36,153 nucleotides of DNA from an uncultured Luminiphilus sp. (GTDB lineage: Bacteria; Pseudomonadota; Gammaproteobacteria; Pseudomonadales; Halieaceae), in contig CALKMV010000049.1 of assembly GCA_938091485.1 (NCBI GenBank), forward strand, positions 1 through 36,153, given 5' to 3'. This document shows, one piece after another, positions 10,041 through 23,329 of the stretch (position 1 is its first letter; the number at the start of each line of letters is the position of its first letter). The position numbers and the translations under genes are program-made. The notes under the pieces are model-generated. The model had not been told where the DNA came from. It was given only the letters and a program-made list of their open reading frames with translations, and searched no databases.

Positions 10041-11345
10041 GTGCGCGACATCCTGACCCCCTTACCTGACTCACTGTTGATGGCGCGACGCTGGTGGGTG
10101 GCGCTGTCCGGCGGTGCGGACAGCGTTGCGCTCCTCTATGCGCTGGCCGCTTACCGAGATAACTCCCCAGCACCACCCATTCACGCGATACACGTTAACC
10201 ATGGCTTGCATCCTGCCGCGGGAGAGTGGAGTGCACTCTGTCAGCGTCATGCCGACACACTGAACATCCCATTACATATCAGCGTTTGCAGCATCGAGCC
10301 CAGTGGTCGTGGGGTGGAGGCCGATGCGCGTCGTGAACGTTACCGGGCCTTCGAGAGCGTGTTGGTTGAGGGGGATATTCTGTTCACGGCGCATCATGCA
10401 GACGACATGGTGGAGACAGTGTTACTCCGTCTACTGCGTGGAGCAGGTCCTCGCGGCTTGTCGGGTATTCCTCGTGAGCGGACGTGCGGAGCGGGAAGGA
10501 TCTTTAGACCCTTGCTCAATACAACGGCGGAGTCGCTTCGCAATGCAGTCGAGGCCGGGGGGCTCGAATATGTAACTGATCCCTCCAATTTAGAAACGGA
10601 GCAGGATCGCAATTATCTGCGACAGATCGTTTTACCTGCTGTGGCAGAGCGTTGGCCGGGTTATCGGGAGACCATACAGCGAGCGGCAGGCCTGCAGGCC
10701 ATGGCGCAGCAGCGGCTGAGTCAACTGCCGCTGCCCAGAGCCGAGACAGCGACGGGCGAGGCGGCATTGGTGATCGATCCGACAGCGGACGTTGCGGAGC
10801 TAGCGGCGCAGATCCACCAATGGTTGGGGGAGTCTGAGCTCGATTCACCAGACCGACGTCGGCTAGTGGAGCTTGCACGGCAAGCCCTCGATGCGGGTCA
10901 GGACCGTCTGCCCGAATTGCGCTGGGGCGACGCCTGCCTTCGGGTCTGGAATGGATGGGTGGTCAGGGCGAATGAGCCTAGGCAGGGCATCCTCTTGCCG
11001 GACGAGGTAATTGTCGGTGAGGGGATGGAAGGTGTTTGGGGGCATCTCGGCTGGGAGCCCGCTCAGGACGGCCCTGCTTTTTCGATGGGCACGCGTCTCA
11101 GCTGCGCAGTCAGCGGCGAGTTAGATAGTCTGGCCCCTCTCAATCGACCTAAAAAGCCGACCAAAAAATGGCTTCAGGAGCTGAGAATTCCCCCGTGGTG
11201 GCGACGCCATCTGCCTGTTTTATGGTCAGAAAATCATCCCGTTTGGTTGCTGCCGGTGGGCCCTCTGTCGGCCATCGAACACGGTGCTGAGCAGTCTGCT
11301 TCCCCTGGGCTGCGACCGGTTTGGCGTCCTTTAACGACAGTTTGA
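10041..11345 (+). CDS. tilS: tRNA(Ile)-lysidine synthetase
   Basis: TilS converts C34 of the CAU anticodon of tRNA-Ile2 to lysidine with ATP and lysine, changing Met decoding to Ile. The PP-loop ATPase motif is SGGADS (residues 23-28), followed by HVNHGLHPAAGEW, FTAHHADDMVETVLLRLLRGAGPRGLSGI and DPSNLETEQDRNYLR. The C-terminal domain has the TilS ending with PTKKWLQELRIPPWWR. The GTG at 10041 leaves 22 residues before the PP-loop, close to the E. coli arrangement. A later ATG at 10080 would leave too short an N-terminus. The accA-tilS adjacency is conserved in Gammaproteobacteria. Confidence 0.95.
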   Translation: MRDILTPLPDSLLMARRWWVALSGGADSVALLYALAAYRDNSPAPPIHAIHVNHGLHPAAGEWSALCQRHADTLNIPLHISVCSIEPSGRGVEADARRERYRAFESVLVEGDILFTAHHADDMVETVLLRLLRGAGPRGLSGIPRERTCGAGRIFRPLLNTTAESLRNAVEAGGLEYVTDPSNLETEQDRNYLRQIVLPAVAERWPGYRETIQRAAGLQAMAQQRLSQLPLPRAETATGEAALVIDPTADVAELAAQIHQWLGESELDSPDRRRLVELARQALDAGQDRLPELRWGDACLRVWNGWVVRANEPRQGILLPDEVIVGEGMEGVWGHLGWEPAQDGPAFSMGTRLSCAVSGELDSLAPLNRPKKPTKKWLQELRIPPWWRRHLPVLWSENHPVWLLPVGPLSAIEHGAEQSASPGLRPVWRPLTTV

Positions 11346-11372
11346 ATTGAGCCTTGCAGGGCTTCCTGTTAG

Positions 11373-15262
<3,890 letters not shown>

Positions 15263-15263
<1 letters not shown>

Positions 15264-15547
15264 TGCGCTGGTTCATTGGTGGGCTTCTGGGTCTTTTCTT
15301 GTTGCTGCAGTACAGGCTGTGGTTCTCCGATGGAGGATTAGCTGAGGCCAGCCGATTGAGCGTCCAGCTTGAGGAGGCAGAAACCGAAAATGCGGCTCTA
15401 GCAGCGCGCAATGCGGTGCTGACACAAGAAGTCATGGCGTTACAGGGCGGCACTGAGGCCGTAGAAAAAAATGCGCGGGAGAACCTTGGCCTGATCAAGG
15501 AAGGAGAGGTGTACTACCAGTTTGTTGAGGAGCCAGAGGCACCGTGA
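15263..15547 (+). CDS. ftsB: Cell division protein FtsB
   Basis: FtsB is a bitopic divisome protein that forms the FtsQ-FtsB-FtsL complex. The true start is the ATG at 15263, which overlaps the eno stop; the track's 15158 start runs inside eno. The 94-residue product has one TM (about residues 3-17) and then a coiled coil with LSVQLEEAETENAALAARNAVL. The conserved C-terminal block is VEKNARENLGLIKEGEVYYQ. The length and the position between eno and ispD are typical of the family. Confidence 0.95.
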
Positions 15548-16242
15548 ACAGCATCTGGGCAGTGGTGCCGGCGGCTGGATCGGGGCGTCGGCTGGGCGGC
15601 GAGATTCCCAAACAATATCGGGAAATCGCGGGCGCGCCACTGATGGAGCATACCCTCCGCGCGTTGTTAGAAAGCCCCGATATTCGTGGCATCGTGGTGG
15701 CGCTGGATCCGTCGGACCGCCGCGCCGACGCCATCGAGAGTCTCTCTGATGTGCGAGTGCAAACGACCCCCGGTGGCGCGGAGAGGGCTGATTCAGTGAT
15801 GGCTGGACTCGAACTGTTGGCCGCGCAGGCGACTGAAGAGGACTGGGTGCTAGTTCACGACGCCGCGCGCCCCTGTCTTCCTCTCGAGGCGTTGACCGCT
15901 TTGGTCGAGATGGCCCGACATACGCGGGAGGGTGCGATTCTCGCTGAGCCGGTCGCCGATACGCTCAAGCAGGTCGATGATGCGGGATCCGTTATGGGTA
16001 CGGTCGATCGCGCCTCACTTTGGCGCGCACAGACCCCGCAATTGTTTCCACTCTTTGCACTGCGGTCAGCACTGCAACAGTGTTTTGAGGAGGAAGTGAT
16101 TGTGACCGATGAGGCGATGGCGATGGAGCGGGCTGGCCAGCCGGTTCATGTGGTAGAAGGACCCTCTAGTAACATCAAGGTCACCGTTGAGGCCGATCTG
16201 GCTTTCGCGGACCTCGTTCTCAGAAAGAGAGGAGCTCAATGA
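15544..16242 (+). CDS. ispD: 2-C-methyl-D-erythritol 4-phosphate cytidylyltransferase
   Basis: IspD makes CDP-methylerythritol in the MEP isoprenoid pathway. The 232-residue product starts at a GTG that overlaps the ftsB stop by 4 nt. The nucleotide-binding N-terminus is [19 protein letters not shown]. Other family motifs are [32 protein letters not shown] and [10 protein letters not shown], with [19 protein letters not shown] near the C-terminus. It is adjacent to ispF, which acts later in the same pathway. Confidence 0.96.
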   Translation: MNSIWAVVPAAGSGRRLGGEIPKQYREIAGAPLMEHTLRALLESPDIRGIVVALDPSDRRADAIESLSDVRVQTTPGGAERADSVMAGLELLAAQATEEDWVLVHDAARPCLPLEALTALVEMARHTREGAILAEPVADTLKQVDDAGSVMGTVDRASLWRAQTPQLFPLFALRSALQQCFEEEVIVTDEAMAMERAGQPVHVVEGPSSNIKVTVEADLAFADLVLRKRGAQ

Positions 16243-16243
16243 C

Positions 16244-16732
16244 ATGATGCGGATTGGCCACGGATATGACGTGCATGCGTTTGGCGATGGTGATCATGTT
16301 GTGCTCGGCGGCGTTCGGATCGATTGTGACCGCGGGCTGGTCGCGCACTCTGACGGGGACGTGCTGATCCACGCGCTGTGTGATGCGCTGCTGGGCGCGG
16401 CGGGTCTGGGTGACATTGGCAAACATTTCCCAGACACCGAAGATCGATTCAGTGGAGCAGACAGTAGAGACTTGCTGCGTGCCGTGGTATCCCAGCTCGA
16501 TGCCTCCGGTTGGCTTGTAGGTAACGTTGACCTGACCGTTATCGCCCAGACACCTCGACTGAGTGATCACGTCTCGGCCATGCAGATGAATCTCGCCCAT
16601 GATCTTGGCGTCGGGCGGGATTGCGTCAACGTCAAAGCTACGACTACCGAGAGCCTCGGGTTTGTCGGGCGCGAGGAGGGCATCGCCAGTCATGCGGTGG
16701 CACTTTTGACGAGTGAGGGCGCCTCTGCGTGA
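16244..16732 (+). CDS. ispF: 2-C-methyl-D-erythritol 2,4-cyclodiphosphate synthase
   Basis: IspF cyclises CDP-ME 2-phosphate in the MEP pathway. The ATG at 16244 follows AGAGGAG at 9 nt and gives 162 residues; another ATG follows directly at 16247. Zn-binding Asp and His are in [11 protein letters not shown], and [30 protein letters not shown] is the active-site block. The C-terminus includes [23 protein letters not shown]. It starts 1 nt after the ispD stop. The pcm gene overlaps its end by 4 nt, with no truD or surE between them. Confidence 0.96.
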   Translation: MMRIGHGYDVHAFGDGDHVVLGGVRIDCDRGLVAHSDGDVLIHALCDALLGAAGLGDIGKHFPDTEDRFSGADSRDLLRAVVSQLDASGWLVGNVDLTVIAQTPRLSDHVSAMQMNLAHDLGVGRDCVNVKATTTESLGFVGREEGIASHAVALLTSEGASA

Positions 16733-17382
16733 GTCGACAGGGTATCGGCATGACCTCCCAGCGTACACGGGAGCGACTCATACAGCGCCTGATGGACCAG
16801 GGCATCACTCGGTTTGAGGTGCTCGAAGCCATCCGCAGTGTGCCCCGGCACTTGTTCGTTGATGAAGCGCTGGCGCACCGATCATATGAGGATACCGCCT
16901 TGCCAATTGGCTATGGCCAAACCCTGTCGCAGCCTTATGTGGTTGCGAAAATGAGTGAGTTGGCGTTAGCACATGGGCGCCCCAAAAAAGTGTTGGAACT
17001 GGGCAGTGGCTCGGGCTATCAGACGGCGATTCTGGCGAGCCTTGTCGACGAAATCTGTGCCATCGAGCGCATCAAACCGCTTCTAGACCGCGCGAGGAGG
17101 CAGCTACGTGAGCTTCGCGTACGCAACGTGCGTCTGCGCCACGGCGATGGACTGGATGGCTGGCCAAGTGAGGCGCCTTTTGACCTGATTCTAGCGGCCG
17201 CAGCGCCGGAGCATATCCCCTCTGGTTTGCTTGAGCAGCTTGCCCCGGGCGGACGCCTGATCATGCCAGTGGGCGGCCGTCGGCAGCAGTTGACAATGGT
17301 GACGGCCTCTCCAGAGGGTTATGTCGAGGAGGTGATTGAGGAGGTCAACTTTGTTCCCATGGTTCGAGGTGTGAGGCGTTGA
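16729..17382 (+). CDS. pcm: Protein-L-isoaspartate O-methyltransferase
   Basis: Pcm methylates isoaspartyl residues with SAM to start repair of aged proteins. The 217-residue product contains [38 protein letters not shown], the SAM-binding motif [16 protein letters not shown] and [26 protein letters not shown]. The GTG at 16729 overlaps the ispF stop by 4 nt. An ATG at 16750 is an alternative start that trims seven residues. In most relatives surE lies directly upstream of pcm, but here it is absent. Confidence 0.95.
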   Translation: MSRQGIGMTSQRTRERLIQRLMDQGITRFEVLEAIRSVPRHLFVDEALAHRSYEDTALPIGYGQTLSQPYVVAKMSELALAHGRPKKVLELGSGSGYQTAILASLVDEICAIERIKPLLDRARRQLRELRVRNVRLRHGDGLDGWPSEAPFDLILAAAAPEHIPSGLLEQLAPGGRLIMPVGGRRQQLTMVTASPEGYVEEVIEEVNFVPMVRGVRR

Positions 17383-18284
17383 GTCAGTCTTCGGGTAGCG
17401 TGTTCATCCGCGGTATGGCCATGGGGGCAGCCGATATCGTGCCGGGCGTGTCCGGAGGCACCATTGCGCTGATCACCGGGATCTACGAGCGCCTGTTAAA
17501 CGCTATCGTGGCGTTTGATAAGCACGGTCTGACTTTATTGCTTACCGGCCGTTGGGCTGCGCTATGGCATCGACTGGATGGCGGATTTATCGCGGTGCTT
17601 CTGTTGGGCATTCTTACTGCGATTTTTTCTCTGGCATCAGGCATTCACTGGCTGCTGACACACTTTCCGCAACCACTTTGGTCTTTTTTTACTGGCTTGA
17701 TACTGATCAGCGCGGTCCTGCTGCTCCGCGAAGAAGTTACATTAAATCGTCTGGGCACGTTGATCGGTTTTACGCTGGGCTGCTGTGTGGCTGTTGGCGC
17801 CGCATTCATGCCGCCTGTGCCGTTTTTAACTGGACTTCCAGGGCTATTTTGCGCCGGCGCCATCGCCATCTGCGCGATGATCTTGCCCGGCGTATCCGGC
17901 AGTTTCATGCTCGTGTTGATGGGCATGTACGAGCCGGTGCTAACAGCTATCAAATCAATAGCGTTCACTGAGTTGCTGGTCTTCGGTCTCGGCTGTGCAA
18001 CGGGCCTTGCGCTATTCGCTCGATTGCTAAAAAACGTGCTGACCCACTACCGGGTGCTTGCCATGGCTTTTTTAAGTGGCGTGCTCATGGGGTCTCTGGT
18101 GGCCGTGTGGCCCTGGCGGGCAGAGGTGCCGGTGAGTGCGGGCGATGGTATTGTCACATTACTGCGCCCGGTACTGCCCACGGCGATCAATGAGCCACAA
18201 ACCGCGCTCTGTCTGCTGAGCTTCGCTGCTGGGTTGGCCCTCGTCTGGGGCGTGCAGGCGCTCGCGGCGCGACGGGGTGCCTGA
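17379..18284 (+). CDS. popT: DUF368 membrane protein, PopT-type undecaprenyl-phosphate translocase
   Basis: The 301-residue product has about eight hydrophobic segments and the two DUF368 hallmark repeats, GAADIVPGVSGGTIALITGIYE near the N-terminus and AICAMILPGVSGSFMLVLMGMYEPV in the middle. DUF368 proteins (PopT) have been shown to recycle undecaprenyl phosphate across the inner membrane for reuse in peptidoglycan and O-antigen synthesis. The start is a TTG that overlaps the pcm stop by 4 nt. The stop overlaps nlpD by 8 nt. This ties the gene transcriptionally to the envelope lipoprotein. The symbol is assigned by family. Confidence 0.88.
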   Translation: MSQSSGSVFIRGMAMGAADIVPGVSGGTIALITGIYERLLNAIVAFDKHGLTLLLTGRWAALWHRLDGGFIAVLLLGILTAIFSLASGIHWLLTHFPQPLWSFFTGLILISAVLLLREEVTLNRLGTLIGFTLGCCVAVGAAFMPPVPFLTGLPGLFCAGAIAICAMILPGVSGSFMLVLMGMYEPVLTAIKSIAFTELLVFGLGCATGLALFARLLKNVLTHYRVLAMAFLSGVLMGSLVAVWPWRAEVPVSAGDGIVTLLRPVLPTAINEPQTALCLLSFAAGLALVWGVQALAARRGA

Positions 18285-19137
18285 CTTGATTGGGCGCGCG
18301 CATTTTTATGCGTTGCTGATTGGCGCGTCATTGGCGGCCGGATGTGCGGACAAGCCGCCTGTGATGATTGAGGACAGGAGCGTCCTTGCCGAGGAGGAGA
18401 TACCAGAGGTCAGGCAGGCAGCCGCCAACAGCATAGATTATGGTCCGCTGCTGGCTGCAGGGCCCGATTATGTAGTGGTGCCCGGCGACACCCTGTACGC
18501 GGTGGCTTTTCGGCTGGGGATGGATTACCGAACCCTCGCCGAACTCAACGCCATTGATCCACCCTTTATCATCAGGGTAGGCGAGACGCTGAAAACAGCG
18601 CCCGGTGTTGCGTCCAAGACCGATCCGGTTGTGTCTCAGCGTGCAGCCCCAGCGCAGGGATCGGTCGTAGCGGATAATAAACCTGCGCCTGCGCCAGTGG
18701 CTCGTGGGTCATCCTCCGCTCCGCCCTCGCATAGCCTTTCTACAGCCAAAACTGTCACGCCGAATGTCCCGGTAGATCAGTGGTCCTGGCCCGCAGAGGG
18801 GCGAGTCAGTCGAGCTTATTCGGAGGAGCGCCACAAAGGCATCGACCTTTCGGGCACCCGAGGTTCGCCCGTGAAGGCGACGGCAGCGGGTGTGGTGGTT
18901 TATGCCGGGACGGGCGTCACGGGCTACGGCGCCCTACTGATTATCAAGCACAACGACACTTATCTCAGTGCCTATGGCCACAATGACACTTTGTTGACCG
19001 CAGAAGGTCAGTCGGTGGAGGCGGGCGAGGTGATCGCGGGTATGGGTAGTACCAGTAGCGATTCAGTGAAGCTTCATTTTGAGATCCGACGCAACGGGCG
19101 CCCCATCGATCCGATGGCGCTGTTACCTCAGCGCTAG
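18277..19137 (+). CDS. nlpD: NlpD-like lipoprotein with LysM and M23/LytM domains (amidase activator)
   Basis: NlpD activates the amidase AmiC for septal peptidoglycan splitting. The 286-residue product starts at a GTG within the end of the DUF368 gene. It has a lipobox LAAGC (Cys23), a LysM domain (about 65-107, YVVVPGDTLYAVAFRLG), a Pro/Ala/Ser linker and a C-terminal LytM domain (about 170-286). In the LytM domain the first metal motif HxxxD is present (His186, Asp190 in HKGIDLSG), but the first His of the HxH motif is Lys266 (KLHFE). It is therefore probably catalytically inactive, as in E. coli NlpD. It ends the + strand block, and rpoS does not follow. Confidence 0.93.
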   Translation: MPDLIGRAHFYALLIGASLAAGCADKPPVMIEDRSVLAEEEIPEVRQAAANSIDYGPLLAAGPDYVVVPGDTLYAVAFRLGMDYRTLAELNAIDPPFIIRVGETLKTAPGVASKTDPVVSQRAAPAQGSVVADNKPAPAPVARGSSSAPPSHSLSTAKTVTPNVPVDQWSWPAEGRVSRAYSEERHKGIDLSGTRGSPVKATAAGVVVYAGTGVTGYGALLIIKHNDTYLSAYGHNDTLLTAEGQSVEAGEVIAGMGSTSSDSVKLHFEIRRNGRPIDPMALLPQR

Positions 19138-19249
19138 CAGATTTAGCTCGAACTTCACGTAGACCGGACGCCGCAGGGTAATTCAGGACGCTTTAGTGGG
19201 GGTGGCTCAGATCGAGGTGCGCCTGCCCGGTTTAGGCAAGCATTCAACG

Positions 19250-19573
19250 CTAACGCTCGAGAAACTCCAGCTTGTTCGGCTTGCCGGCCCAGTCCTCTGC
19301 ATCAGCCGGAGGCTCTTTCCGCTCGGTGATGTTTGGCCAGATCTCGGCGAGCTCAGCATTCAATTGGAGGAAGCCTTCCTGGTCGCCGGGAAGCTCGTCT
19401 TCAGAATAGATCGCGTCCACCGGGCACTCGGGCTCGCAGAGCGCACAATCGATGCATTCATCCGGATGAATGACCAGAAAATTGGGTCCCTCATAGAAAC
19501 AGTCAACCGGGCAAACCTCAACACAGTCGGTGTGTTTGCATTTGATGCAATCTTCGCCAACAACGAACGTCAT
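19250..19573 (-). CDS. fdxA: Ferredoxin FdxA, 7Fe-8S ([3Fe-4S][4Fe-4S]) type
   Basis: The 107-residue electron carrier closely resembles Azotobacter ferredoxin I. The N-terminus [20 protein letters not shown] and the block [20 protein letters not shown] hold the cluster ligands: Cys9, 17 and 50 for the [3Fe-4S] cluster and Cys21, 40, 43 and 46 for the [4Fe-4S] cluster. The C-terminal [17 protein letters not shown] extension is also conserved. GAGGT lies 6 nt before the ATG. The gene is convergent with nlpD and lies just downstream of mutS on the same strand. Confidence 0.96.
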   Translation of the reverse strand: MTFVVGEDCIKCKHTDCVEVCPVDCFYEGPNFLVIHPDECIDCALCEPECPVDAIYSEDELPGDQEGFLQLNAELAEIWPNITERKEPPADAEDWAGKPNKLEFLER

Positions 19574-19633
19574 ACTGATACCTCATTCATCCCACGGCGA
19601 AGGATACTGGCTAAAAAGTAGTTTGAAAACTGG

Positions 19634-22195
19634 TCAGGTTTGATCGTCAAGTTTCTGTTTCAGCTGATAGATCCAGTCGAGCGCCTCTTTGGCGCTGAGG
19701 GTATCCGGATCGAGGGAGTGGAGTGCCTCTAGCGCAGGGGAAGTGGGTTGGCTGGCGGGCAGAAACAGCTCTGCCTGTGTTGGTGAGGGCCCGGCGGAGC
19801 GGCCGCTTTCCAGTTCGTTGAGTTTGTCCTTGGCGACGCTGAGGATGCCGTCGGGCACACCGGCGAGCTTGGCCACCTGTAATCCAAAGCTGCGGTTGGC
19901 CGGACCTTCCTGAATCTGATGCAGAAAGACCACATGATCCTCGTGCTCCGTGGCGTCCAGATGCACGTTTGCCATTGCAGGGTGATGGTCAGGTAGCACC
20001 GTGAGCTCAAAATAGTGGGTGGCAAAAAAGGTCAGTGCCTGCACCTGATTTGCGAGCGCCAGGGCGGTGGCCCAGGCAATACTCAGCCCATCAAATGTGC
20101 TGGTGCCACGCCCAATCTCATCCATCAGGATCAGGCTACGTTCCGTCGCATTGTGGAGAATATTGGCGGTCTCGGTCATCTCGACCATAAACGTCGAGCG
20201 ACCACTCGCGAGATCATCAGACGAGCCAATGCGAGTGAAGATGCGATCCAGACAGGATAGTGAGACGGACTGCGCGGGGACAAATGCGCCGACATGAGCG
20301 AGCAGCGCAATCAGTGCGTTTTGGCGCATGTAGGTGGATTTGCCTCCCATATTGGGGCCGGTGATGAGCAGCATTCTTCGGTTGTGGTCTAGTAGCGTGT
20401 CGTTGGCGATAAACGGCACATCACGTGCCGCTTCCACAACCGGGTGGCGACCCCCTTCTATTTGGAGCAAGGTTTTGTCAGTAAATCGTGGCCGGCACAG
20501 GTTCAAGGCGGTGGCGCGTTCCGCAAAACAGGCTAGTACGTCGAGGTCACACAGCGCGGTGGCTGTCGCCTGCAGCGGGGCGAGACATTCCGCCACCTCT
20601 GCCACCAGCGCCTCGTAAAGATACTTTTCACGCGCCAGCGCCCGGCTCTTGCTGGACAGCGCCTTGTCTTCGAAGGTCTTGAGTTCGGGCGTGATGAATC
20701 GCTCAACATTTTTGAGTGTTTGGCGTCGCTGGTAGGTATCGGGCGCCTGCTCCGATTGAGCGCGGCTGATCTCGATGTAATAGCCGTGTACCCGGTTGTA
20801 ACCCACCTTCAGTGTCGACAGCCCGGTACTGTCGCGTTCCCGTTGCTCCAGTTCCAATAGATAAGCGCCGGCGTTCTCACTGATGCCGCGCAGCTCGTCA
20901 AGCTCCTCGTCATAGCCCGGTGCAATCACGCCGCCGTCGCGAATCAGTACCGGGGGGTTCTCAATGATGGCACGGCCAAGCAGGTCAGTGAGGGGGTCGT
21001 AATCCGGAAGTGCGGTTGCGAGGTGTTCGAGCAAGTTTGACTCTGCGGGCAGGCGGCTTCGTATCAGTGGTAATTGCATAAGGCTACTTGCGAGTCGGCT
21101 CAAATCCCGGGGGCGGGCGGAGCCGAGCGCCACTCGAGAGAGAATCCGCTCGAGATCAGCAATATCTTTAAGCGCCTCGCGCAGGGGCTCGAAGCGATAC
21201 TCCCGCACCATGGCGTCCACGGCATCGAGCCGTCGCTCGATATTGCCACGGTCGTTGATCGGGCGGTGCAGCCAGCGCCGGAGATGTCTCGCGCCCATTG
21301 CCGTGACCGTGCTGTCGTACACGGCGTAGAGGGTGTGCTCTTCACTCCCACTCAGCGTCAGGTCAATTTCGAGATTGCGACGCGTCGCGGCGTCGAGAAT
21401 GACCGCGCCGCTCTGTGATTCGAGGTGGATCGCGCGAATATGCGGCAGGTCGCTGCGTTGGGTGTCTTTGACATAGCCAAGCAGTGCGCCCGCAGCGGCG
21501 ATGGCCACCGTCAGACCTCCGCAACCGAAACCATCGAGATCCCGCGTTTGAAACTGCCGCAGCAAGTCCTCGCGCGCGCTGACTTCGTCAAAACTCCAGT
21601 CGGGTTGACGGCGAAGCGCACCGGACCAGGTTTCATCCGCCAGATGGCTGGATTCAGGCACAAGGATCTCGGCGGGTGCAAGACGTGCCACCTCTGCCTC
21701 AAGCGCTACCTCGTCCTCGACCTCCGAGACCAGAAACCGACCGCTGCTGACATCCAGCCAGGCCAGTCCGTAACCGGTGCTGCCAAGTGAGATGGCGAGG
21801 ACCAGGGCATCCTGCCGCGCCTCCAGCAGAGATTCATCGGTCAGCGTGCCCGGTGTCACAATCCGCACGACCTCTCGGTCCACGGGCCCTTTGCTGGTTG
21901 CGGGATCGCCAATCTGCTCGGCGATCGCCACCGAGCGTCCGGCTTTGACCAGCCGGGCAAGGTAGCCCTCTGCTGCGTGATACGGGACCCCTGCCATGGG
22001 GATGGCCTCTCCAGCCGATTTGCCGCGACTGGTTAGCGTGATGTCGAGCAGCTTTGAGGCGACTTCAGCGTCGTCATAGAACAGCTCATAGAAGTCGCCC
22101 ATGCGATAAAACAGCAGCTCATGCGGGTGCTCGCTTTTGATCGCGAGGTACTGCTGCATCATGGGGGTGTGCGTGGCGGGTGTGGCGTCGCTCAT
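19634..22195 (-). CDS. mutS: DNA mismatch repair protein MutS
   Basis: MutS recognises mismatches and, with MutL, triggers strand-specific repair. I choose the ATG at 22195 (853 residues, the E. coli length) over the TTG at 22225, because [19 protein letters not shown] matches the family start. The mismatch-wedge Phe-x-Glu is in [10 protein letters not shown] (Phe35, Glu37). The ATPase has Walker [14 protein letters not shown], then [11 protein letters not shown] and the Walker [17 protein letters not shown]. The C-terminal helices are present. fdxA lies 60 nt downstream on the same strand. Confidence 0.97.
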   Translation of the reverse strand: MSDATPATHTPMMQQYLAIKSEHPHELLFYRMGDFYELFYDDAEVASKLLDITLTSRGKSAGEAIPMAGVPYHAAEGYLARLVKAGRSVAIAEQIGDPATSKGPVDREVVRIVTPGTLTDESLLEARQDALVLAISLGSTGYGLAWLDVSSGRFLVSEVEDEVALEAEVARLAPAEILVPESSHLADETWSGALRRQPDWSFDEVSAREDLLRQFQTRDLDGFGCGGLTVAIAAAGALLGYVKDTQRSDLPHIRAIHLESQSGAVILDAATRRNLEIDLTLSGSEEHTLYAVYDSTVTAMGARHLRRWLHRPINDRGNIERRLDAVDAMVREYRFEPLREALKDIADLERILSRVALGSARPRDLSRLASSLMQLPLIRSRLPAESNLLEHLATALPDYDPLTDLLGRAIIENPPVLIRDGGVIAPGYDEELDELRGISENAGAYLLELEQRERDSTGLSTLKVGYNRVHGYYIEISRAQSEQAPDTYQRRQTLKNVERFITPELKTFEDKALSSKSRALAREKYLYEALVAEVAECLAPLQATATALCDLDVLACFAERATALNLCRPRFTDKTLLQIEGGRHPVVEAARDVPFIANDTLLDHNRRMLLITGPNMGGKSTYMRQNALIALLAHVGAFVPAQSVSLSCLDRIFTRIGSSDDLASGRSTFMVEMTETANILHNATERSLILMDEIGRGTSTFDGLSIAWATALALANQVQALTFFATHYFELTVLPDHHPAMANVHLDATEHEDHVVFLHQIQEGPANRSFGLQVAKLAGVPDGILSVAKDKLNELESGRSAGPSPTQAELFLPASQPTSPALEALHSLDPDTLSAKEALDWIYQLKQKLDDQT

Positions 22196-22236
22196 AGGCG
22201 AATTGTGACCTGCGCCGAGGCACAAGGAAAGGAGTC

Positions 22237-22258
22237 GAGGCGGCCTGGGGGCCGCCTC
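22237..22258 (-). terminator. 9-bp hairpin between the DUF3012 lipoprotein gene and mutS
   Basis: GAGGCGGCC and GGCCGCCTC form a perfect 9-bp stem with a 4-nt loop, 9 nt after the lipoprotein stop. No strong T-run follows on the minus strand, so it may only attenuate readthrough into mutS or protect the mRNA 3' end. On the + strand a T-run occurs 6 nt further on. Confidence 0.5.
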
Positions 22259-22267
22259 AGAGGATTT

Positions 22268-22573
22268 TTATTGGGTAACCTGATCTACCACGCAGTACTT
22301 GGCATAGTCAGCCACTTCCTGAGTCGTCCACTCGCCTTTTGGCGTTTCTTTCAGGTTTTCACACCAGGCCTCGCTGCCAATCGTGGTGCTCTCCAGAACA
22401 CAATGCGCGGCGTAAGTTTTGGCCTCGTCACCTGTCCATTCACTTTTGCTTTTTGCGCTCATGTCCTCGCACCAGCCTTTACTGCCCGGCTTGTCCGCGC
22501 AGGCGCTGAGTAGAGAGACCCCGGCGACCAAGGCTATTGAGATGACGATTTTTCGAGTGCTGACATGTGCCAT
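22268..22573 (-). CDS. Small lipoprotein with two DUF3012 repeats
   Basis: The 101-residue product has a signal peptide and lipobox LLSAC (Cys25). Two related copies of the DUF3012 unit follow: PGSKGWCEDMSAKSKSEWTG...AAHCV and IGSEAWCENLKETPKGEWTT...AKYCV, each with a Trp-Cys and a terminal His/Tyr-Cys. This gives four cysteines outside the lipobox, probably one disulfide per repeat. AGGAG lies 9 nt before the ATG. DUF3012 has no known function. Single-repeat versions are what I recall as usual. It lies just upstream of mutS, separated by a hairpin. Confidence 0.8.
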   Translation of the reverse strand: MAHVSTRKIVISIALVAGVSLLSACADKPGSKGWCEDMSAKSKSEWTGDEAKTYAAHCVLESTTIGSEAWCENLKETPKGEWTTQEVADYAKYCVVDQVTQ

Positions 22574-22840
22574 AGGGTGGACTCCTATCGATTGTGGTTT
22601 TTGACTGTTAGGCGTGCAGGGTGTGCAGCGACTTTTACTTTAACGCACCCCGGATCAGTAAAGTGAGCAATTGGTGACAGCGAGCTCAGTGCCGCCATGA
22701 CCTGGATTGCTTTGCGGCGCGTTGGGGCGCTGGCTCACTTGTCCTGTGAAGTGTTTCCATGAGATTGTCGAGGTGTCGGGCCGCCGTTCAGTGTGCCGGG
22801 CCGCAACCAAAAATGAAGAACTCACAATGAGGGGAGTAAC

Positions 22841-23269
22841 ATGATGAAGAAAATTGCGTGGGTGCTGGCCGCAGCACTGTTTATGCCGTTCGCGGTCGCT
22901 CAGGATCTCGACTACGGTGAAGGCGAGTTCATCGCCAATTTTGAGATTGATTCTGCGCACACGACCGACGGCACTAACTATAAAATCTCAGCCTCTGGCG
23001 AGGCGGGGCCTTATGGACGCGTGTGGCTGTCTTATGAGTTTACCGACAAACTCGGGATGGGTGACTCGGGCGAGTTCACCGGATTCGCCTGGACGCAGAA
23101 TGGTGAGGAATTCGCGACTGCTACATTGCAGGGTGTTTATCGCCGCAAGGGTGCAGTTTTCCAGATGTACTCTCTCGACATGGTCTCCAATGGCGTTATC
23201 AATATTGTCTCTGGCGAGACAGATTTTGTAGCTAAAACTATGACCTTCAAGGTGTCGCCACTCAAGTAA
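22841..23269 (+). CDS. Small exported protein of unknown function
   Basis: The 142-residue product starts at an ATG preceded by GGGGAG at good spacing; a second ATG follows directly. A clear Sec signal peptide ends at AVAQ, after about 20 residues. The mature part is acidic, rich in Gly, Thr and aromatics, and predicted to be beta-rich (YKISASGEAGPYGRVWLSYEF, then TATLQGVYRRKGAVFQMYS). I do not recognise a family. It is transcribed alone between two minus-strand genes. Its end faces a terminator that belongs to the opposite strand. Confidence 0.75.
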   Translation: MMKKIAWVLAAALFMPFAVAQDLDYGEGEFIANFEIDSAHTTDGTNYKISASGEAGPYGRVWLSYEFTDKLGMGDSGEFTGFAWTQNGEEFATATLQGVYRRKGAVFQMYSLDMVSNGVINIVSGETDFVAKTMTFKVSPLK

Positions 23270-23276
23270 CGGGCGA

Positions 23277-23301
23277 TAAAAAAGGGGGCTTTGAGCCCCC
23301 T
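23277..23301 (-). terminator. Rho-independent terminator closing the minus-strand cluster
   Basis: On the minus strand AGGGGGCT-CAA-AGCCCCCT is followed by TTTTTT. It lies 29 nt after the stop of the small membrane protein gene. The + strand side has no T-run, so it serves the minus-strand transcript. Confidence 0.9.
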
Positions 23302-23329
23302 CGGAAGACACTGCACAGACGTCTAAATA

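Noticed and set aside
22606-22648. Integron attC site (GTTAGGC ... TTTAAC)
   Set aside because: The core motifs are in the wrong relative orientation and there is no integrase or cassette nearby.
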